Source of the DNA: Oscillospiraceae bacterium
Lineage (GTDB): Bacteria; Bacillota; Clostridia; Oscillospirales; CAG-272
Length of the DNA stretch: 37,852 nt
Direction: 5' to 3'
Assembly (NCBI GenBank): GCA_015064025.1
Contig: SVSZ01000008.1
Span: forward strand, 1 to 37,852
Positions 34,187 through 37,852 of the stretch are shown piece by piece. The notes beneath the pieces are model-generated. The model was not told the origin of the DNA and ran no database searches. It was given only the letters and a program-made list of their open reading frames with translations. How positions within the stretch are numbered: position 1 is the stretch's first letter; each line of letters opens with the position of its first letter. The position numbers were made by a program, and so were the translations under genes.

Positions 34187-34597
34187 ATGGAAAACGAAAT
34201 TCTGAACGCTTCCGAAGAGCTTTGTGAAGATATTTGCGAAGAGTCTTCCGAACCCTCTTGCGAGTGCTGTGAGGCTGAGAGCTGTGACGCCGAGGCTTCC
34301 ACCGAAACGAAGAAGGAAAAAATGCTTCGTAAGTGTAACGAAGTCAAGGCACGCTGCTGCGGAACTGCAGGGCGCATCATCGGAGACTTGAAGGATTGCG
34401 ACTATAATCCTCACTTCAAGCAGATCCGTTCCTACCGCCTTGAGGTATACCGCAAGGCAGACGATGAAGAACCGATCGACGAATTCGAGCTCTCCGACGT
34501 AAAAAGCTTCTCCGCGCGCTCTCTCGCGATCGCTTGCGGCTTGACCGTCGCCTTGACCGCAGTCACGGGACTGATCGTCAACAAGCTTTTTGATTGA
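34187..34597 (+). CDS. Cysteine-rich acidic protein with C-terminal membrane helix
   Basis: 136 residues from ATG 34187 (GGAGG nine bases upstream; the TTG start in the track is rejected). I do not recognise a family. The first 45 residues are very acidic and dense in cysteine (LCEDICEESSEPSCECCEAE and onward); more cysteines appear at KCNEVKARCCGTAG. A middle basic/polar segment follows, then a hydrophobic helix of about 20 residues (IACGLTVALTAVTGLIV) and a Lys at the C-terminus. This suggests a tail-anchored topology with the cysteine cluster in the cytoplasm, possibly binding metal. It follows the M15-like gene by 50 bases and ends at a strong terminator. Confidence 0.7.
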   Translation: MENEILNASEELCEDICEESSEPSCECCEAESCDAEASTETKKEKMLRKCNEVKARCCGTAGRIIGDLKDCDYNPHFKQIRSYRLEVYRKADDEEPIDEFELSDVKSFSARSLAIACGLTVALTAVTGLIVNKLFD

Positions 34598-34612
34598 AAG
34601 CAATAGGTACAC

Positions 34613-34648
34613 AAAAAGGATGCAACTCATCTGGGTTGCATCCTTTTT
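34613..34648. terminator. Bidirectional terminator
   Basis: AAAAAGGATGCAAC and GTTGCATCCTTTTT are perfect 14-bp inverted repeats with an 8-base loop, so T-runs exist in both directions. It closes the rightward pnp group and the leftward surface protein gene. Confidence 0.9.
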
Positions 34649-34662
34649 GTATCTTCTCTTCG

Positions 34663-34694
34663 GAGAGGCGACCGACAAATGTCAGTAGCCTCTC
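34663..34694 (-). repeat. Stem-loop just after the surface protein stop codon
   Basis: GAGAGGC and GCCTCTC enclose a second stem (CTGACA/TGTCGG on the minus strand). No T-run follows it directly; it may protect the transcript 3' end ahead of the main terminator. Confidence 0.5.
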
Positions 34695-34702
34695 GATTAT
34701 GA

Positions 34703-37700
34703 TTATTTAGGTCTGTAGCATACCCACTCTTGAACGTTCGAAATATCATTTCCGGACGGATAGCTTGTTGTTTCAAGATTTTCCGTTCTGTAGAAATAGT
34801 AGGTATAGATTAAATAACGATCGCAATAACGATATTCAGTATATCCTTCGCTTACCAAAACTTGTTCAGATTGTTCGTTCCACCAATAGTTTTTATAGTA
34901 CGTTCCATATTCCCCTACATATGGACCATATCTTAAGTGTCCGCTATTGGAACCCGTAACCTCTAACTGATAATCCAAGGTAATATATTGATTATTCTTT
35001 TCACCATAATATCCTAATGAGTATGTAGAACTGCCTCCCGTAGTTGCACTAATACAACGCGAATAGTGCCAAACTGTTTTATATACGGGTTCTATATACC
35101 TAGTCTCTACCAATCTTGAATCACTACCATACGCGGGCGAAGCAGACCATCCGCTCCATGCACCGTAATCACTCCACACAGATGTGGTATTATAGTGCGT
35201 CCATCCATCCAACCATGAAGAAGCGGAAGTTGTGTAGTAGGTTTGCGTATACGTATACTTTCTGTCTACGATCTGTGCATCCGTAGGAACATCGGACGCA
35301 CTTGCCCAATATACGATGTCCTTATCTACCCAATATGCATAAATCGTAAGATCGGTTGCGGAACTTGGGACAGTAGAATCATATACGGGATTCCCGTTTG
35401 CATCATGCCAACCCGCGAAGTTGCAGTAATCTTTTGTAGGAGTAGGAAGTGACCCCAAACTGTCTCCAAAAGTCAATGTTTTACTGGATGTAGATACCCA
35501 CCCTCCATTGGCATTGTAGTATAAAGTAAAGGTGTTCGGCGTCCAGTATGCATATACGGTAAAGTTTGTAGCGGAGCCGGGAACGGTAGAATCATATACA
35601 CAATTGCCGTTTGCATCATGCCATCCTGTAAAGGTATAGTTTGCTCTTGTAGGTGTTGGCAATGATCCAAGACTATTACCAAAAGTTAGTGCTTTAGAAG
35701 AGGGCGAAACGCTACCACCATTTGCATCAAAGTAAACAGTAAACGTATTGGGAGTCCAGTGCGCATACAAGGTCTGATTTACAAGTGCGGTTACAATCGA
35801 ATCCGCATTAAGCTGTGTTCCTCCCTCAGCTTCTGTATACCATCCTGCGAAGGTATAGTTTGCGCGGGTAGGAATAGGCAAAGCACCATAATACTGTCCG
35901 TAATATACAGTCTTGGAGGAGTCCGACACGCTTCCGCCGTTCGCATTGAAAGTAACTGTGCTTGATGTCAGCATACTGTTAAAGGTATCTTCATCAATAT
36001 ATTCAATGCCGTTTGAAGTCGTCAACATTCCTTCATTAGTGATTGTACCGCAAACCAAATACTTTCCTGTAACGTTCATATAACCCGCTACACCGGAATC
36101 CGCTTTGCTTAATGTTACATTTTTGCTAATGACAGCATTTGTACTCTTAGAGGTCAAATTGATATTACCCAAAAGCCTTACTTCGGCATTTGCAGACTCT
36201 ATAATAAGTGCAAAGCCGGGAGCGTTTTCCACAGTTACGCGACCAAGCGTAATTGCGTTAGAACTCAGTTTGATGGGGGTATCGGTATTTCCCACAAATG
36301 TAATATTGCTGATAAATGTTTCTGTTGCATTGGATTCAATCTGAAGATTGGTGAACGTCTTTCCACCACCGAACAATGCAAGATATTCAGTAGAATCGGA
36401 AACTGTGATTTTGCGGTTATCAAAAGACTCCGAGAGTTTTGTAAGATCAAGTGTAATCTTCTTTGCACCGGAGTTCAGAACCGCATTTGCAACGTCTGCT
36501 TTTGCCGCCATCGCACGAATTTCGGGACAGCCCTCAAATGCGTTTGTGCCCAAATCAGTAATATATTCGTCAACTACAAAGGTGGTAAGGCTTTCGCATC
36601 CCTTGAATGCATTTGCTCCAATCGTTTTAATTCCATAACCTATAACGGTCTTCAAATTTGTACATCCCTCAAACGCATTATCGGGGATTTCGGAAATATA
36701 TTTGGGAAGGACTATACCTGTAATATCGCAATTCCCGCTAAATACATCGGCTGCTATACCACGAACTCTAACAGCAGAATATGTGCCATCACCATTATCA
36801 ATCGACACATATTCTGGAATCACAACATTGGCACGAGTGTCAGACTCGGGAATAAAAGTAAACGGACAATTATATTCGGTAATATATCCTGTAGTTGTAT
36901 CAACAACCAAGCCTTCGGATCTTGCAGTGATTTCGGAGACAAATTCGTGAACATAATAAGGAATTTCAAAGGGAATAATTCCATTTTCACAATCCTTGAA
37001 CGTAGGGTCATCTTTAGAATAATCCATATATGTATATGTGCCTTTATCTAAAACACTATAAGAGTATGTAAAATATGAACTTGTCGCAATATCATACCCC
37101 ACGATAGCAAACACATGTACCGTGCCAGCAAGCACCAATCTATAATACCCATTTTCGGCATATGTACGTTCTACGCCTCGCGTTATTGTGGAAATAGATT
37201 CCACGGAATACTCTACTGTGGCCTCATATTCATCCGTGAGAACTTGTTCTCCGCCTTTTGTAACAGTAGAACTACTATTTTCACTGCGAGATTCAGTACT
37301 TGTGTATCCATATTTTTGAGATATTAATTCAGAAATCAAATTGGAAACTGAGGAATCATTGCTGGCTTCCCAGCTTGCTTCATATCCATCTGTGGTATTC
37401 CAATTTGCATTCGAACTACTCGATGTATCCCAATATGCAGAAGAATTGCTACTTTGCTCTGTACCAAAACTTTGAGTACGAGAACCTGCAATTTGAGCAG
37501 CTTCCCTATCATTTGATTCATATTTTAAGTTAGTATCGGTCGAAGTTCCAATGTCTATAGATCCGGAATTTTCCGTTGATCCACCAAGTGATCCACCAAG
37601 TGATCCACCAATACCTCCTGTTGCTTGCGGTGGTGTTACATTGATTTCTGGATTTATTTCGGCACTAAACGAGTCTGTATAACCAAAATTTACATTCTCA

Positions 37701-37852
37701 GAAGTTCCCACATTCAAACCAACACTCGCATTCTTCGTACTTTCGGTAGCATACGATCCATTAATTCCAACTGAATTTCCTGTCGTAATTTTAGAAGATG
37801 ATGAATTTGAGCCTCCTGCACTTGATGAAGTATTTGTGGATCGTATGCTACC
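34703..37852 (-). CDS. Large multi-domain surface/secreted protein, N-terminus cut by window edge
   Basis: The frame is open to the window end; the track's start at 37717 is a TTG and not the real one, so at least 1049 residues are visible. Using the track numbering: residues 1-150 are Ser/Asn/Thr/Gly-rich with GGSLGG repeats. About 150-300 is an unassigned beta-rich region (YYRLVLAGTVHVFAIVGYDI). 322-402 are BspA-like leucine-rich repeats (IPDNAFEGCTNLKTV, IGANAFKGCESLTTF). 586-796 are three InlB-type B repeats. 815-1004 is a Trp/Tyr-rich end with WSDYGAWSGWSAS. No LPXTG anchor, transmembrane helix or SLH repeat is seen at the C-terminus, so it may be released or held non-covalently. Such proteins are often adhesins; function here is unknown. 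The DNA is clearly AT-richer than the rest of the window. Confidence 0.8.
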   Translation of the reverse strand, partial: GSIRSTNTSSSAGGSNSSSSKITTGNSVGINGSYATESTKNASVGLNVGTSENVNFGYTDSFSAEINPEINVTPPQATGGIGGSLGGSLGGSTENSGSIDIGTSTDTNLKYESNDREAAQIAGSRTQSFGTEQSSNSSAYWDTSSSSNANWNTTDGYEASWEASNDSSVSNLISELISQKYGYTSTESRSENSSSTVTKGGEQVLTDEYEATVEYSVESISTITRGVERTYAENGYYRLVLAGTVHVFAIVGYDIATSSYFTYSYSVLDKGTYTYMDYSKDDPTFKDCENGIIPFEIPYYVHEFVSEITARSEGLVVDTTTGYITEYNCPFTFIPESDTRANVVIPEYVSIDNGDGTYSAVRVRGIAADVFSGNCDITGIVLPKYISEIPDNAFEGCTNLKTVIGYGIKTIGANAFKGCESLTTFVVDEYITDLGTNAFEGCPEIRAMAAKADVANAVLNSGAKKITLDLTKLSESFDNRKITVSDSTEYLALFGGGKTFTNLQIESNATETFISNITFVGNTDTPIKLSSNAITLGRVTVENAPGFALIIESANAEVRLLGNINLTSKSTNAVISKNVTLSKADSGVAGYMNVTGKYLVCGTITNEGMLTTSNGIEYIDEDTFNSMLTSSTVTFNANGGSVSDSSKTVYYGQYYGALPIPTRANYTFAGWYTEAEGGTQLNADSIVTALVNQTLYAHWTPNTFTVYFDANGGSVSPSSKALTFGNSLGSLPTPTRANYTFTGWHDANGNCVYDSTVPGSATNFTVYAYWTPNTFTLYYNANGGWVSTSSKTLTFGDSLGSLPTPTKDYCNFAGWHDANGNPVYDSTVPSSATDLTIYAYWVDKDIVYWASASDVPTDAQIVDRKYTYTQTYYTTSASSWLDGWTHYNTTSVWSDYGAWSGWSASPAYGSDSRLVETRYIEPVYKTVWHYSRCISATTGGSSTYSLGYYGEKNNQYITLDYQLEVTGSNSGHLRYGPYVGEYGTYYKNYWWNEQSEQVLVSEGYTEYRYCDRYLIYTYYFYRTENLETTSYPSGNDISNVQEWVCYRPK
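35330..35962 (-). repeat. Three InlB-type (Listeria-Bacteroides) B repeats
   Basis: Three units of about 67 residues each, with NANGG/DANGG starts, a LPTPTRANYTFxGW core and YAxW ends, linked by TPNTFT. The second and third units are closest, also at DNA level (shared CCGTTTGCATCATGCCA), suggesting duplication within the gene. Confidence 0.88.
37578..37610 (-). repeat. 12-bp tandem repeat encoding GGSL
   Basis: GATCCACCAAGT occurs twice in tandem, followed by a partial third unit (GATCCACCA). In frame it encodes GGSLGGSLGGS. Unit length is a multiple of three, so copy changes would keep the frame. Confidence 0.75.
37745..37852. repeat. 16-bp perfect inverted repeat ending at the window edge
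   Basis: GGTAGCATACGATCCA (37745-37760) and TGGATCGTATGCTACC (37837-37852) are exact reverse complements separated by 76 bp inside the surface protein gene. The outer side may extend past the window. Confidence 0.85.

Overview
The window reads as a chromosomal segment of an anaerobic, spore-forming member of the Clostridia, probably a gut-type Oscillospirales/Christensenellales relative; this assignment is inference. The evidence is an ATP-cone N-terminus typical of anaerobic ribonucleotide reductase, a Spo0A regulator, a YtfJ (GerW-type) sporulation protein, a DacF-type carboxypeptidase, Firmicutes-style scpA/scpB and consensus sigma-A promoters with strong GGAGG ribosome binding sites. No rRNA, tRNA, CRISPR array, insertion sequence or phage gene was seen.

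Left part (1-12.1 kb, minus strand): the first 53 codons of a probable nrdD lie at the left edge, behind a promoter carrying two NrdR-like boxes 32 bp apart. Next comes an eleven-gene block transcribed leftward from one near-perfect promoter at about 12.1 kb: aminotransferase, pheA, aroB, aroC, an aroE-aroK fusion, aroQ, aroA, tyrA, aroF, metY, metA. Several junctions are ATGA overlaps. The block encodes every step from PEP + erythrose-4-phosphate to chorismate and on to phenylalanine and tyrosine, followed by the acetyl-homoserine route of methionine synthesis. It ends at a strong hairpin terminator.

Middle (12.2-19.6 kb, minus strand): a polar amino acid ABC importer (binding lipoprotein, permease, ATPase) with its own promoter, then uvrB-uvrA for nucleotide excision repair.

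Right-centre (19.7-34.6 kb, plus strand): a divergent promoter region leads into lon, engB, an M50 site-2-type protease, scpA, scpB, a DUF2953 gene, ytfJ, dacF, rluB and a small GNAT-like gene, closed by a terminator. spo0A stands alone with its own promoter. rpsO has a structured leader and terminator. pnp follows, behind an elaborate leader in which one segment can pair either with the Shine-Dalgarno sequence or with an upstream segment. After pnp come a VanY-like M15 protein whose catalytic residues look lost, and a small cysteine-rich, acidic membrane protein.

Right edge (34.7-37.85 kb, minus strand): a large, AT-richer, multi-domain surface protein (Ser/Asn/Thr-rich N-terminal part, BspA-like leucine-rich repeats, three InlB-type B repeats, Trp/Tyr-rich C-terminus) is cut by the window end. 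The last 16 bases of the window are a perfect inverted copy of a segment 76 bp inward.

The most notable items are the pnp leader switch, the dacF hairpin that covers its ribosome binding site, the AroE-AroK fusion inside a complete aromatic operon, the degenerate M15 protein and the edge surface protein with its terminal inverted repeat.
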